Positions 8,430 through 17,829 of a stretch of DNA of 64,000 bases are shown piece by piece. The notes under the pieces are model-generated. The model searched no databases and was not told the DNA's origin. It saw nothing but the letters and a program-made list of their open reading frames with translations. Where the stretch lies: NCBI GenBank assembly GCA_030683005.1, contig JAUXMY010000023.1:1-64000 (forward strand). Direction: 5' to 3'. The stretch comes from Caulobacter sp. Its GTDB lineage: Bacteria > Pseudomonadota > Alphaproteobacteria > Caulobacterales > Caulobacteraceae. Numbering within the stretch: the stretch's first letter is position 1; each line of letters opens with the position of its first letter. Position numbers and translations under genes: made by a program.

Positions 8430-10834
8430 GCGCCCGCCGACCGCCGATGGCAGATATGATGAAGCATTCCCGCGCGCGTAGCGCCGCGATCGTCTCCGGT
8501 TTCGCTCTTCTGGCCGGGCTGGCGCCGTTCGCCGTCCCCGCCACGGCGGTGGCGCAGGTGCAATCCGGCGTCGTCCAACGCATTACCGTCCAGGGCAACG
8601 AGCGCATCGAGGCGGGGACGGTTCTGTCCTACCTGCCGATCGCGCCTGGTGACACGGTCGACCCCTCGCGCATCGACGTGGCGCTGAAGACCCTGTTCCG
8701 CACCGACCTGTTCTCGGATGTGAAGATCGACCTTCAGCCGAACGGGGATCTTCTGGTCCGCGTCGTCGAGAATCCGATCATCAACCGCGTGATCTTCGAG
8801 GGGAACCAGGGGCTCAAGGAAGACAAGCTCAAGGACGAGGTCACCATCCGTCCGCGCGGCATCTTCACCCGCGCCAAGGTCCAGGGCGACGTCCAGCGGA
8901 TCATCGAACTCTACCGGCGCTCGGGCCGGATCGGCGTCACGGTGACGCCGCAGATCGTTGAACTGCCGCAGAAGCGCATCGACCTGATCTTCAAGATCGA
9001 TGAAGGCCCCAAGAGCGGCGTTCTGTCGATCAACTTCCTGGGCAACAGCGAGTTTTCCGACGGTGACTTGGCGGACGTCATCGTCACCGAGGAGAGCCAC
9101 TGGTACAAATTCCTGTCGAACAACGCCAACTACGATCCCGACCGGATCGAGTACGACAAGGAACAGCTGCGGAAGTTCTACCGCAACAAGGGCTACTACG
9201 ACTTCCGGGTCGTGTCGGCGATCGCCGAGCTGGCCCCCAACAAGAACGGCTTTGTCATCACCTACACGGTGGACGAGGGGCCGCAGTACAAGTTCGGCAA
9301 GCTGACGGTCGACACCGAGCTCAAGAAGCTCGACGGCGCCGTCCTGTCCCAGCTGCTGCCTGTCCGGCAGGGGGAACTCTACCAGGACGCGGCGATCGAG
9401 CAGGCGACGGATGCGCTGACCTTCGCCGCTGGCGCCGCCGGCTTCGCCTTCGTGGACGTCCGCCCGCGCTATGTCGCCAACCGCGAGACGCGTACGGTCG
9501 ACGTTTCCTTCCAGGTCCGCGAAGGCCCGCGCGTCTACATCGACCGCATCGACATCGTCGGCAACACCCGCACGCTGGACTACGTGATCCGGCGCGAGTT
9601 GAACCTCTCGGAGGGCGACGCCTACAACCGCGTGCTCGTCGACCGGTCACGCAACCAGATTCGCTACCTTGGCTTCTTCAAGGACGTGACGATCGAGGAA
9701 ATCCCGAGCGGACAACCCGACCGGACCGCGCTGCGCGTGCAGGTCGAGGAGCAGCCGACCGGGGAACTGTCCTTCAGCGCCGGCTACAGCTCCATCGACC
9801 AACTGGTCATCGACCTGGGCATCAGCGAACGCAACTTCCGCGGCCGTGGCCAGAACGTGCGCGCCCGGATCTCGATGGGGTCGCTGCGCCAGCAGATCGA
9901 CTTCTCCTTCACCGAGCCCCGCTTCCTGGGCCGCGACCTGCGGGCCGGCCTCGATCTCTATTCCTATCGCTACAACTTCAGCAGCCAGACCTCCTTCGAC
10001 ACCGCCTCGCTGGGCGGGGGGCTCCGGCTGGGCTTCCCCCTGACCCAGAATGCGTCGATGTCGCTGCGCTACACGCTGCGGTCGGACGAGGTGATCATCG
10101 ACGATTACCTGTGTGATCCGGGCGCCCTGCTGCTGTCGCCCGCGCTTTGCTCGCAACGCGGCTCCTACGTGACCTCGCTGGTCGGCTTCGGCGTCCGTCT
10201 CGACCGCCGCAACGACGCCATCAAGCCGACACGGGGCTTCTTTGTCGACCTGAGCCAGGATCTGGCCGGTGTCGGGGGTGACGTGAACTACCTGCGCACC
10301 GAGTTCTCGGGCGGCTGGTATCACGGCTTCAACAAGGACTTCGTGCTCAGCGTCAGCGGCACGGGCGGCTACATCGACGGCTGGGGTGGCGACAGCGTTC
10401 GCATCAACGACCGCTTCTACAAGGGCGGCAACAGCTTCCGCGGCTTTGAAGTCGCCGGGATCGGCCCCCGAGAAACCGATCGTGAGGACGCGCTGGGCGG
10501 CAAGGCCTACGCCATCGGCACGGTCGAACTGACCATCCCGACCTTCCTGCCGGAGCAGTACGGCATCAAGGCCGCGCTCTTCACGGACTTCGGTACGGTC
10601 GGCATGCTGGACGATGTCGACAAGGTCGATGTCAACGGCGGGCTCGCCGCCAACTGCGGAAACGGCAGCGAGCTCTGCGTCCGCGACGACCTCAGCCTGC
10701 GGGCCTCTGCGGGCCTTTCGGTCTTCTGGCGGTCCCCGATGGGACCGATTCGTTTCGACTTCAGCCAAATTCTGGCCAAAGAAGACTACGACAAGACGGA
10801 AACGTTCCGCTTCTCAACCTCCACAAGGTTCTAG
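8426..10834 (+). CDS. bamA: Outer membrane protein assembly factor BamA
   Basis: Core of the BAM machine that inserts beta-barrel proteins into the outer membrane. The 802-residue precursor begins with a signal peptide, likely cut after ATAVA near residue 43. It continues with about five POTRA domains (roughly 47-450; each ends in a V-x-E-G or similar turn) and a C-terminal 16-strand barrel of the Omp85 family ending in Phe (STRF), with GGNSFRGFE in the L6 region. The start could also be an ATG at 8447 (MADMMK); 8426 overlaps the previous stop as ATGA. skp follows after 7 bases. Confidence 0.95.
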   Translation: MSARRPPMADMMKHSRARSAAIVSGFALLAGLAPFAVPATAVAQVQSGVVQRITVQGNERIEAGTVLSYLPIAPGDTVDPSRIDVALKTLFRTDLFSDVKIDLQPNGDLLVRVVENPIINRVIFEGNQGLKEDKLKDEVTIRPRGIFTRAKVQGDVQRIIELYRRSGRIGVTVTPQIVELPQKRIDLIFKIDEGPKSGVLSINFLGNSEFSDGDLADVIVTEESHWYKFLSNNANYDPDRIEYDKEQLRKFYRNKGYYDFRVVSAIAELAPNKNGFVITYTVDEGPQYKFGKLTVDTELKKLDGAVLSQLLPVRQGELYQDAAIEQATDALTFAAGAAGFAFVDVRPRYVANRETRTVDVSFQVREGPRVYIDRIDIVGNTRTLDYVIRRELNLSEGDAYNRVLVDRSRNQIRYLGFFKDVTIEEIPSGQPDRTALRVQVEEQPTGELSFSAGYSSIDQLVIDLGISERNFRGRGQNVRARISMGSLRQQIDFSFTEPRFLGRDLRAGLDLYSYRYNFSSQTSFDTASLGGGLRLGFPLTQNASMSLRYTLRSDEVIIDDYLCDPGALLLSPALCSQRGSYVTSLVGFGVRLDRRNDAIKPTRGFFVDLSQDLAGVGGDVNYLRTEFSGGWYHGFNKDFVLSVSGTGGYIDGWGGDSVRINDRFYKGGNSFRGFEVAGIGPRETDREDALGGKAYAIGTVELTIPTFLPEQYGIKAALFTDFGTVGMLDDVDKVDVNGGLAANCGNGSELCVRDDLSLRASAGLSVFWRSPMGPIRFDFSQILAKEDYDKTETFRFSTSTRF

Positions 10835-10841
10835 GACACTC

Positions 10842-11480
10842 ATGACTTTCAAGAAAACCACCGCGGTCGCGGGCGCCTTCGCGACCGCCTTCGCCGTTTT
10901 CGCGTCCTCGGCCTCGGCCCAGACAGCGCCCGCCGCCGCGGCGCCGGCTCCGATCCGTCACGGCGCCGCCGTGCCGGGCGTCTGCTTCTATAACTTCGAA
11001 CGCGCCCTGGCCTCGTCGGACGTCGGCAAGGCCGTCGCCGCCCGGATCAATGTGATCGCCAAGGAAGTCGAGGTCGAGCTCACCAACGAGGAGAAGACCC
11101 TGACCACGGACATCCAGGGCTTTGATCGCGCCCGCGCGACCATGACCCCGGACGCCGCAGAGCAGCGCGCATCGCAGCTGACGATCCGCCGCAACGCCCT
11201 GGCCCGCAAGCTGGACCTGCGCCAGCGCGAGCTTCAGGCCACGCGTGGCAAGGCTCTGGATCGGATCGAGCAGGAAATGAGTCCGGTGGTCATCGCGACC
11301 TACCAGGCCCGCAGCTGCGCCGTTCTGCTCGCCGGATCGGTTGTGACGGGCAACCCGCAGATGGACATCACCGACCAGGTGGTTGCCGGCCTGAACGCCA
11401 AGATCAAGACCCTGACCTTCAACCGCGAGCGCCTCGACACGCCGCCGCCGGCCGCTCCGGCCGCCGCCGCGAGGCCCTGA
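10842..11480 (+). CDS. skp: Periplasmic chaperone of the Skp/OmpH family
   Basis: Holds unfolded outer-membrane proteins in the periplasm on their way to BamA, which fits its place right after bamA and before the lpx genes. The 212-residue product has a signal peptide (cut after ASA near residue 27), an Ala/Pro-rich stretch, then a charged helical region (about 60-140) that would form the coiled-coil arms. It ends in a Pro/Ala tail, making it longer than E. coli Skp (about 160). Identification is from layout and context; the sequence itself is weakly conserved. Confidence 0.82.
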   Translation: MTFKKTTAVAGAFATAFAVFASSASAQTAPAAAAPAPIRHGAAVPGVCFYNFERALASSDVGKAVAARINVIAKEVEVELTNEEKTLTTDIQGFDRARATMTPDAAEQRASQLTIRRNALARKLDLRQRELQATRGKALDRIEQEMSPVVIATYQARSCAVLLAGSVVTGNPQMDITDQVVAGLNAKIKTLTFNRERLDTPPPAAPAAAARP

Positions 11481-11503
11481 CCCGCGACTCGGGATATCGC
11501 GGG
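11481..11503 (+). promoter_or_regulatory. Small hairpin between skp and lpxD
   Basis: CCCGCGA (11481-11487) and TCGCGGG (11497-11503) form a perfect 7-bp stem directly after the skp stop. No T run follows, so it is more likely an mRNA-processing or attenuation structure than a full terminator. Confidence 0.35.
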
Positions 11504-11519
11504 GTCGTGCGAGGAATTC

Positions 11520-12542
11520 ATGCCTGACCCGCGATTCTATCTGAACAGAGGCCCGCTGCCGCTGGCCGACCTCATTGCCGCCGTCGGCGGAGAGGTCGCG
11601 CCGGGGGAGCGGGCCGATCTGTCCGTGGCCGCCGCGGCGCCGCTCGACCGGGCCGGACCGGACGAGTTAGCCTTCCTGGGCGGCCGCAAGTACCTGGCCG
11701 CGCTGCGGGAGACCCGGGCCGGCGCGGCGTTCGTTCCGGCCGCCTTCGCTGACCAGGTTCCGGAGGGGTGTGTCGCCGTCGTGGTCGCCCGACCGCACGC
11801 GGCCTGGGCTCGCGCCGCAGCCATGCTGCATCAGCCGCGCGGGTTTGAGTTCGGGGCGCCCGCCATCCACCCTGCGGCGGTGATCGAAGACGGGGTCATG
11901 ATCGCGCCCGGGGTGGTGATCGGTCCCGACGCCCGCATCGGCCGGGGAACCCGGCTCGACCCCAACGCCGTCATCGGACCGGGCGTCGCGATCGGTCGCG
12001 ACTGCAGCGTTGGCGCGAACGCCAGCGTGCTGTTCGCCCTGGTGGGTGATCGCGTGCAGATTTTCGCCGGATCGCGCATCGGCGAGGCCGGTTTCGGCGC
12101 CACCGGAGGGGACACTGGCGTCATCGATGTGCCCCAGCTGGGCCGCGTGATCATCCAGGACGGGGTGACCCTGGGCGCCAACTGCTGTGTCGACCGGGGC
12201 GCGTGGGAAGACACCGTCGTCGGCGAAAACAGCAAACTCGACAACATGACCCATGTCGCCCACAACGCGCGGCTTGGCCGCAACTGCGTCATGGCCGCCT
12301 ACTCGGGCGTGTCCGGCACGGTGACCGTTGGCGACGGGGTGGCCATGGGCGGCCGCGCCGGCGTCGCCGACCACCTCGAAATCGGCGTCGGCGCCCAGCT
12401 GGCGGCCGGCGCCGGCGTTCTGAAGAACGTTCCGGCCGGCGAGACCTGGGGCGGATACCCGGCCCAACCGATCAAGGCCTGGCTGCGACAGACCGCCTGG
12501 CTTGCGAAGAGCACCCGTCCCGCAAAGGAGGACAAGGCATGA
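11520..12542 (+). CDS. lpxD: UDP-3-O-acylglucosamine N-acyltransferase
   Basis: Third step of lipid A synthesis: adds the N-linked hydroxyacyl chain from acyl-ACP. The 340 residues hold the N-terminal uridine-binding domain (about 1-100) and a left-handed beta helix built of hexapeptide repeats (about 110-300), with the family motif HNARLGRNC and catalytic His in the NMTHVAHNA segment. GAGGAATTC precedes the ATG. The end overlaps fabZ as ATGA. The lpxD-fabZ-lpxA-lpxI-lpxB order is a single translationally coupled set. Confidence 0.95.
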   Translation: MPDPRFYLNRGPLPLADLIAAVGGEVAPGERADLSVAAAAPLDRAGPDELAFLGGRKYLAALRETRAGAAFVPAAFADQVPEGCVAVVVARPHAAWARAAAMLHQPRGFEFGAPAIHPAAVIEDGVMIAPGVVIGPDARIGRGTRLDPNAVIGPGVAIGRDCSVGANASVLFALVGDRVQIFAGSRIGEAGFGATGGDTGVIDVPQLGRVIIQDGVTLGANCCVDRGAWEDTVVGENSKLDNMTHVAHNARLGRNCVMAAYSGVSGTVTVGDGVAMGGRAGVADHLEIGVGAQLAAGAGVLKNVPAGETWGGYPAQPIKAWLRQTAWLAKSTRPAKEDKA

Positions 12543-13003
12543 CCCAGGACGTCGCCACCGGCGCCGCCATCACCTTTGACGAGATCCTGCAGCGTCTGCC
12601 GCACCGGTATCCGTTCCTGATGGTCGATCGCGCCGAGGACTACATCGCGAACACCTCGATCGTCGGCGTCAAGAACGTCACCTTCAACGAACCCTACTTC
12701 CAGGGGCATTTCCCCGGCAATCCGGTGATGCCCGGGGTGATGATCGTCGAAGCCATCGCCCAGACCGGGGCGCTGATGATGTCCAAGACCCTGGAGGTCG
12801 ACGTCACGAAGACGGCGATCTTCTTCATGTCGGTGGACGGGGCCCGCTTCCGCCGCCCTGTGCGACCGGGAGACATCCTGCGCATGCCGGTGCATGTGAC
12901 CCGCGCCCGGGGCGATGTGTTCAAGTTCGCCGGCAAGGCGCTGGTGGATGGCAAGGTCGTGGCGGAATGTGAGTTCGCGGCCATGAAGGGCGCCAACAGC
13001 TAG
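12539..13003 (+). CDS. fabZ: 3-hydroxyacyl-ACP dehydratase FabZ
   Basis: Dehydrates 3-hydroxyacyl-ACP in fatty acid elongation and competes with LpxA and LpxD for the same hydroxyacyl substrate, which explains its place among lpx genes. The 154-residue hot-dog fold protein shows [12 protein letters not shown] with the catalytic His at residue 22, then [20 protein letters not shown] with the catalytic Glu. It overlaps lpxD by four bases and lpxA by one. Confidence 0.96.
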   Translation: MTQDVATGAAITFDEILQRLPHRYPFLMVDRAEDYIANTSIVGVKNVTFNEPYFQGHFPGNPVMPGVMIVEAIAQTGALMMSKTLEVDVTKTAIFFMSVDGARFRRPVRPGDILRMPVHVTRARGDVFKFAGKALVDGKVVAECEFAAMKGANS

Positions 13004-13797
13004 TGGCCCGGATTCATCCCACCGCCATCGTTGACCCGGCCGCCCGGCTGGACGACAGCGTCGAGATCGGCCCGTTCTGCATGGTCGGGCCGGACGTGAC
13101 CCTCGCCAAGGGTGTCCGGCTGTTGTCCCACGCGATCGTCGAGGGTGTAACCGAAGTCGGCGAGGACTGCGTCCTGCACCCGTTCGCCTGCCTTGGCGGC
13201 GCGCCGCAGCACAGCGCCCATCGGGGTGAGCCCACGCGCGTCGTTGTCGGCGCCCGCAATGTCTTCCGCGAGCATGTCACGGTCCACGCCGGCACGGCCG
13301 GGGGCAGGGGCGTCACGACGGTGGGCGACGACGGCCTGTTCATGGTCAGCACCCATATCGGCCATGACTGCATCATCGGCGACAAGGTGACCATGGCCCC
13401 CAGCGTCGCCGTCGGCGGCCATGTGTCGGTCGCCGACTTCGTCTTCCTCGGCGGCCTTGCGGCCATCCACCAGTTCACCCGCATTGGCCGCTACGCCTTC
13501 GTCGGCGGGGGCGGCATCGTGACCAAGGACGTTATTCCCTACGGCTCGGTCTGGGGGAATCACGCCCACCTCGAGGGCTTGAATCTGATCGGGCTGAAGC
13601 GCCGGGGATTCACCCGCGAACAGATCGCCGTCCTTCGGGCCGCCTATCGTCTGCTGTTCGCCGACGAAGGCACCTTCCAGGAACGTCTGGAAGATGTGGC
13701 CGAGGGCTATGCTCATGTGCCCGAGATCATGGAAGTGATCGACTTCATCCGCGTGGACGCCTCTCGGCCGCTGTGCCTGCCGCACCGCGAGATGTGA
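13003..13797 (+). CDS. lpxA: UDP-N-acetylglucosamine acyltransferase
   Basis: First step of lipid A synthesis: O-acylates UDP-GlcNAc from hydroxyacyl-ACP. The 264-residue product is a hexapeptide-repeat beta helix with a C-terminal helical domain. The catalytic His lies in [10 protein letters not shown], matching the family's AHIAHDC segment, and [16 protein letters not shown] is typical. The start is a GTG at 13003 that shares a base with the fabZ stop. The stop TGA shares a base with the lpxI ATG. Confidence 0.95.
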   Translation: MARIHPTAIVDPAARLDDSVEIGPFCMVGPDVTLAKGVRLLSHAIVEGVTEVGEDCVLHPFACLGGAPQHSAHRGEPTRVVVGARNVFREHVTVHAGTAGGRGVTTVGDDGLFMVSTHIGHDCIIGDKVTMAPSVAVGGHVSVADFVFLGGLAAIHQFTRIGRYAFVGGGGIVTKDVIPYGSVWGNHAHLEGLNLIGLKRRGFTREQIAVLRAAYRLLFADEGTFQERLEDVAEGYAHVPEIMEVIDFIRVDASRPLCLPHREM

Positions 13798-14636
13798 TGC
13801 GCAAGCTGGGGCTCATCGCCGGCGGCGGCGGCCTTCCGGCCGAGATCGCCCAGCGCTGTCAGGCGGCCGGCCGGCCCTATTTCGTGATCCGGCTGCGCGG
13901 TTTCGCCGATGAGGGCACCTTGCGCCATCCCTTCGAGGAGATCGGCCTTGCGGAGCTTGGCAAGTGCTTCAAGGCGCTTCGCCGCGAGGGCTGCGAGACC
14001 GTCTGCTTCGCCGGCATGGTCGACAGGCCGGACTTCGGCAAGCTCAAGCCCGACATGCGCGGGATGGCGGCTCTGCCGGGGATCATCGCCGCCGCGCGAC
14101 AGGGCGACGACGCCATGCTGCGCAAGGTGCTGGACGAATTCCGCAAGGAGGGTTTCGAGATCGAGGGCGCCCATGAGGCGGCCGGCAGCCTGACCCTCTC
14201 CCTGGGCCTGCTGGGCCGGAACAAGCCGCTGCCCGAGCATCGCGAAGACATCGAGCGCGCCCTGACCGTGGCCCGCGCCATCGGTCGCCTCGACATCGGG
14301 CAGGGCGCGGTGGTGTGCGACGGGCTGGTGCTGGCGGTCGAGGCCCAGGAGGGCACCGACCGTATGCTGCAGAGGGTCCGGGAGCTTCCGGAGGCGGTGC
14401 GCGGTCGTCCAGAACGCCCGCGCGGCGTGCTGGCCAAGGTTCCCAAGCCGATTCAGGAGGTCCGGGTCGACCTGCCGACCATCGGTCTCGCCACCGTCCG
14501 CGGCGCGGCGCGGGCCGGACTGGCTGGCATTGTCGGCGAGGCCGGGCGGTTGCTGGTCGTCGACCGTGAGGAGACCGTCGCCGAGGCCGACGCCCTGGGG
14601 CTGTTTATCCTGGGCGTGGAGCCTCGCTCCGAATGA
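13797..14636 (+). CDS. lpxI: UDP-2,3-diacylglucosamine pyrophosphatase LpxI
   Basis: Hydrolyses UDP-2,3-diacylglucosamine to lipid X plus UMP, the step done by LpxH in E. coli. LpxI was first characterised from Caulobacter crescentus, where it lies between lpxA and lpxB as here. The 279-residue product begins [18 protein letters not shown], the family's N-terminal glycine-rich motif, and its C-terminal catalytic half includes LPTIGLATV and a VVDREETVAEAD acidic segment. The ATG at 13797 overlaps the lpxA stop; lpxB overlaps by four bases. Confidence 0.94.
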   Translation: MRKLGLIAGGGGLPAEIAQRCQAAGRPYFVIRLRGFADEGTLRHPFEEIGLAELGKCFKALRREGCETVCFAGMVDRPDFGKLKPDMRGMAALPGIIAAARQGDDAMLRKVLDEFRKEGFEIEGAHEAAGSLTLSLGLLGRNKPLPEHREDIERALTVARAIGRLDIGQGAVVCDGLVLAVEAQEGTDRMLQRVRELPEAVRGRPERPRGVLAKVPKPIQEVRVDLPTIGLATVRGAARAGLAGIVGEAGRLLVVDREETVAEADALGLFILGVEPRSE

Positions 14637-15811
14637 CCCGCCCTCTGACTGTCATGCTGGTGGCGGCCGAAGCTTCAGGCGACAGCCTGGGCGCCGGCCT
14701 CGCCAGGGCCCTCAGGAGCCGCCTGGGCGGCAATGTGCGCTTCGTGGGCGTCGGAGGCTCCCGCATGGCCGCCGAGGGCGTCCAGAGCCCCTTCGACATC
14801 GCCGACCTCTCGATCCTCGGCATCTTCGAGGCCATCCCGGCTTACCCCCGCATCCGGCGCCGTGTTGCCGAAACGGCGGCGCTGGCCGTGCGTGAGACGC
14901 CTGACGTGGCCGTGCTGATCGACAGCTGGGGCTTCACGCTCCGTGTCGCCCACGCGCTGCGCAAGGCGTTTCCAAACCTGCCGCTGGTCAAATACGTCGG
15001 GCCACAGGTCTGGGCGACGCGTCCCGGCCGGGCCAGGACCCTGGCGGCCTCGGTCGATCATCTGCTGTCGATCCACAGCTTCGACGCCCCCTGGTTCGAG
15101 GCCGAAGGGCTGGCGACAACCTTTGTCGGCAACCCGGCTCTGGCCAGGGACTTCAGCAAGGCCGATCCCGCGAGGCTGCGCGCGGCGATTGGCGCGGCGG
15201 AGGGGGAGGACATCCTGCTGGTCCTGCCCGGCAGCCGTCCGGCCGAGATCCGGCTGGTCCTGCCGGCCTTCGAGGAGGCGGTGAAGCGGCTGAAGGACCA
15301 GCGCCCCGGCCTGCACATCGTCATTCCGGCCGCGACGACGGTCGCCGAGGCCGTGGCGGCCCAGGTCGCCGGCTGGCCCTATCGCGCCCACGTCATCACC
15401 GACGAGCAGCTGAAGGATGACGCCTTCGTCGCCGCGACGGTCGCCCTGGCCTGCAGCGGCACGGTGACCACCGAGCTGGCCCTGGCCGGTGTTCCGATGG
15501 TCGTGGGCTACCGCCTCGGCGGCATGACCTACGCGATCCTGAAGCTGGTCTTCAAGTCGCCTTGGATCACCCTGTTCAACATAGCTGCCAAGGCCTTTGT
15601 CGCCCCGGAATTCGTCCAGGATCAGTGCACCGGTGAGCGGCTGGCGGCGGCCGTCGCAGAGCGTCTCGACGATCCGGCCTTGCGCGCCCGCCAGACGCAG
15701 GCGCAGAACGAGGCGCTGGCGAAGATGGGCCGTGGCGGCCCCGACCCATCGGAGGCGGCGGCGGAGGCGATCCTGAAGCTGCTTGCCGAACGATCCGCGA
15801 CGGAGTCCTGA
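14633..15811 (+). CDS. lpxB: Lipid-A-disaccharide synthase
   Basis: Joins UDP-2,3-diacylglucosamine and lipid X into the lipid A disaccharide at the inner face of the membrane. The 392-residue GT19 glycosyltransferase begins with VAAEASGDSLGAGLARAL and contains the DSWGFTLRVA and KYVGPQVWATRPGR blocks plus the donor-site CSGTVTTELAL motif. It ends the lpx run; a small lipoprotein gene starts two bases later. Confidence 0.95.
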   Translation: MTRPLTVMLVAAEASGDSLGAGLARALRSRLGGNVRFVGVGGSRMAAEGVQSPFDIADLSILGIFEAIPAYPRIRRRVAETAALAVRETPDVAVLIDSWGFTLRVAHALRKAFPNLPLVKYVGPQVWATRPGRARTLAASVDHLLSIHSFDAPWFEAEGLATTFVGNPALARDFSKADPARLRAAIGAAEGEDILLVLPGSRPAEIRLVLPAFEEAVKRLKDQRPGLHIVIPAATTVAEAVAAQVAGWPYRAHVITDEQLKDDAFVAATVALACSGTVTTELALAGVPMVVGYRLGGMTYAILKLVFKSPWITLFNIAAKAFVAPEFVQDQCTGERLAAAVAERLDDPALRARQTQAQNEALAKMGRGGPDPSEAAAEAILKLLAERSATES

Positions 15812-15812
15812 C

Positions 15813-16163
15813 ATGCGCGCTATCCTTGCCGTCCTGACCCTGATGGCCCTGGCGGCCTGCGCGCCGATGGGCCAGGGGCCGTCGACCGGGCCGTCGGTCG
15901 ACATCGCCGCCTGCACCGCCAACGGCGGCAAGGTGAAGCCGATCTGCCGTATGCAGAAGCCGGCCTGCATCTTCGACTACGCTGACGCGGGCAAGGCCTG
16001 CACCGACAGCAACCAGTGCCGTGGCCGCTGCCTGGCCGCCAGCGGCGCCATGCCGGAAGCCGGCGCGGTTGTCTCGGGCGTCTGCGAGGCCGACAACGAT
16101 GTCTGCGGCTGCTCGACCGAGATCATCGACGGCAGGGCGACCGCCGGCCGGTGCGTGGACTGA
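15813..16163 (+). CDS. Small Cys-rich lipoprotein of unknown function
   Basis: The 116-residue product begins with a lipoprotein signal (hydrophobic core then LAAC, putative lipidated Cys near residue 16). The mature part has about ten cysteines in short spacings such as CxxxxCRGRC and CEADNDVCGC, suggesting disulfide bonds in the periplasm. I do not recognise a domain. It starts two bases after lpxB and ends one base before the next gene's TTG, so it appears to ride on the lpx transcript. Confidence 0.75.
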   Translation: MRAILAVLTLMALAACAPMGQGPSTGPSVDIAACTANGGKVKPICRMQKPACIFDYADAGKACTDSNQCRGRCLAASGAMPEAGAVVSGVCEADNDVCGCSTEIIDGRATAGRCVD

Positions 16164-16164
16164 C

Positions 16165-17346
16165 TTGACCGATTTTGATGTCCTGATCGTCGGGGCCGGC
16201 GCGGCCGGCATGATGTGCGCCATCGAGGCCGGGCGGCGCGGCCGCAAGGTGCTGATCATCGACCACGCCAAGGCGCCGGGCGAGAAGATCCGCATCTCCG
16301 GTGGCGGTCGCTGCAACTTCACCAACCTCGATGCCCGGCCACAGGCCTTCCTGTCGCAGAACCCGCGCTTCTGCATCTCGGCGCTGAAGCGCTACACGCA
16401 GCACGACTTCATCGCCATGGTCGACGCCCACGGCATCGCCTGGCACGAAAAGACCCTGGGCCAGCTGTTCTGCGACGGGTCGGCCCGCGAGATCATCGAC
16501 ATGCTGACCGGCGAGATGGCTGAGGCCGGCGTCGATCTGCGGCTCGGCACGGCTGTCGACCGGGTCAGCAAGACCGACGACGGCTTCGAGGTCGCGCTTT
16601 CGGACGGCGCCGTGGTGCGTCCCGCCGCCCTGGTGGTGGCCAGCGGCGGCAAATCGATCCCGAAGATGGGCGCCACCGGCTGGGGCTACGAGATCGCCAG
16701 GCAGTTCGGCGTGCGGCTGACCGAGACGCGCCCGGCGCTGGTGCCGCTGACGTTCGAGGTCGGGGCGCTGGAGCGGATCAAGCCGCTGGCCGGCGTGTCG
16801 GTCGACGCCGTGGTCGCCTGCGGCAAGACCAAGTTCGCCGAAGCCATGCTCTTCACCCACCGGGGCCTGTCGGGGCCGGCCATTCTGCAGATCTCGTCCT
16901 ACTGGCGGGAGGGGCAGCCGATCACGGTGTCCATGGCCCCCGGCGCCGACATCTTCGATATCCTCAAGGCCGCCAAGCTGGTCAGTCCGCGCCAGTCGGC
17001 CCACAACGCCCTGACCGGCGTCCTGCCGATCGGCCTGGCCCGCCTGCTGTGCGAGGAAGCCGGCGCCCGCGGCAACCTCGCCGACACGTCCGACAAGGTG
17101 CTGCGCGCCATCGACGCGGCCGTGAACCAGTGGACGATGAAGCCGGTGGGCTCGGAGGGTTACCGCACCGCCGAAGTCACCCTGGGCGGCGTCGACACCC
17201 GCGATCTCAGCTCCACGACGATGGAGGCGCAGGCCGTTCCGGGCCTCTACTTTATCGGCGAGGTTGTCGACGTAACCGGTTGGCTGGGCGGTTATAATTT
17301 CCAGTGGGCCTGGTCGAGCGGCTGGGCGGCCGGGCAGGCGGTTTGA
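16165..17346 (+). CDS. NAD(P)/FAD-dependent flavoprotein of the BaiN/HI0933 family
   Basis: The 393-residue product has an N-terminal dinucleotide-binding site (VLIVGAGAAGMMCAIEAG), the family motif ISGGGRCNFTN, a mid-protein GLSGPAILQIS segment and a C-terminal GEVVDVTGWLGGYNFQWAWSSG block that closes over FAD. These are hallmarks of HI0933-like proteins, whose physiological substrate is generally unknown. The start is a TTG at 16165, eight residues before the Rossmann motif. It is the last + strand gene before a repeat and a convergent gene. Confidence 0.88.
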   Translation: MTDFDVLIVGAGAAGMMCAIEAGRRGRKVLIIDHAKAPGEKIRISGGGRCNFTNLDARPQAFLSQNPRFCISALKRYTQHDFIAMVDAHGIAWHEKTLGQLFCDGSAREIIDMLTGEMAEAGVDLRLGTAVDRVSKTDDGFEVALSDGAVVRPAALVVASGGKSIPKMGATGWGYEIARQFGVRLTETRPALVPLTFEVGALERIKPLAGVSVDAVVACGKTKFAEAMLFTHRGLSGPAILQISSYWREGQPITVSMAPGADIFDILKAAKLVSPRQSAHNALTGVLPIGLARLLCEEAGARGNLADTSDKVLRAIDAAVNQWTMKPVGSEGYRTAEVTLGGVDTRDLSSTTMEAQAVPGLYFIGEVVDVTGWLGGYNFQWAWSSGWAAGQAV

Positions 17347-17352
17347 GGCCCT

Positions 17353-17460
17353 GCGCCCTTCGACACGCCGCTTCGCGGCTGCTCAGGATGACTGGATTGG
17401 AAAGCTACCCTCCATAGTCATGCTGATCAGCGCCGCAGGCGCGTGTCGAAGCATGCAATG
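17353..17460. repeat. About 108-bp palindromic element, family A copy 1
   Basis: The left half holds CCTTCGACACGCCGC, then CGGCTGCTCAGGATGAC. The right half holds GTCATGCTGATCAGCGCCGC then GGCGCGTGTCGAAGCA, nearly the reverse complement. It fills the gap between two convergent genes. Copies with the same layout occur at 22821-22920, 39490-39594, 54170-54279 and, inside a gene, 43553-43651. Confidence 0.85.
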
Positions 17461-17462
17461 AC

Positions 17463-17774
17463 CTACTTCTTGTCCAGCAACAGCTGGCCTTCCTGCTTGA
17501 GCTTGCTGCTGATCTTGCCGGCCAGCATGCCCAGGATGCCGGGCAGGACGATGTCCATGCGGATGTTGTCGGCCAGCACGTCCAGGGTGCCGCGGATATC
17601 CTGGCCGGCCACCAGGGCGGCAAAAGTCAGGCGGTCGCCTTCCCAGCTCTGCTCCACCTTCGCCGCTCCGCCGGGAAGCTTGGCCGTCAGGTCCGCGAAG
17701 CCGGACTCGATCCGGCTCCGGGCCTCGGCGGCGCCGAGTTGGTGGGGGATGGTGATGGTCAGGGGCTTGGCCAT
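17463..17774 (-). CDS. Polyhydroxyalkanoic acid system family protein
   Basis: The 103-residue product (MAKPLTITIPHQLGAAEARS) matches the small PHA-system/granule-region family: an early HxLGxxEA motif, a central W-x-G-D-x-L-x-F segment (SWEGDRLTFAA) and a C-terminal K-rich end. The function of the family is not settled; it is often near PHA or central carbon genes. It lies downstream of gltA on the same strand but is separated from it by a terminator-like hairpin. Confidence 0.7.
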   Translation of the reverse strand: MAKPLTITIPHQLGAAEARSRIESGFADLTAKLPGGAAKVEQSWEGDRLTFAALVAGQDIRGTLDVLADNIRMDIVLPGILGMLAGKISSKLKQEGQLLLDKK

Positions 17775-17805
17775 GGGGACTCCTTCGCCCTCATAACGAA
17801 GAAGA

Positions 17806-17823
17806 CCCCGGATCGCTCCGGGG
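17806..17823 (-). terminator. Terminator-like hairpin after gltA
   Basis: CCCCGGA (17806-17812), a short loop and TCCGGGG (17817-17823) form a stem. Read on the - strand it is followed by TCTTCTTCG, a pyrimidine-rich tail. It lies between the gltA stop (17915) and the start of the PHA-type gene (17774). Confidence 0.55.
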
Positions 17824-17829
17824 CCTCTT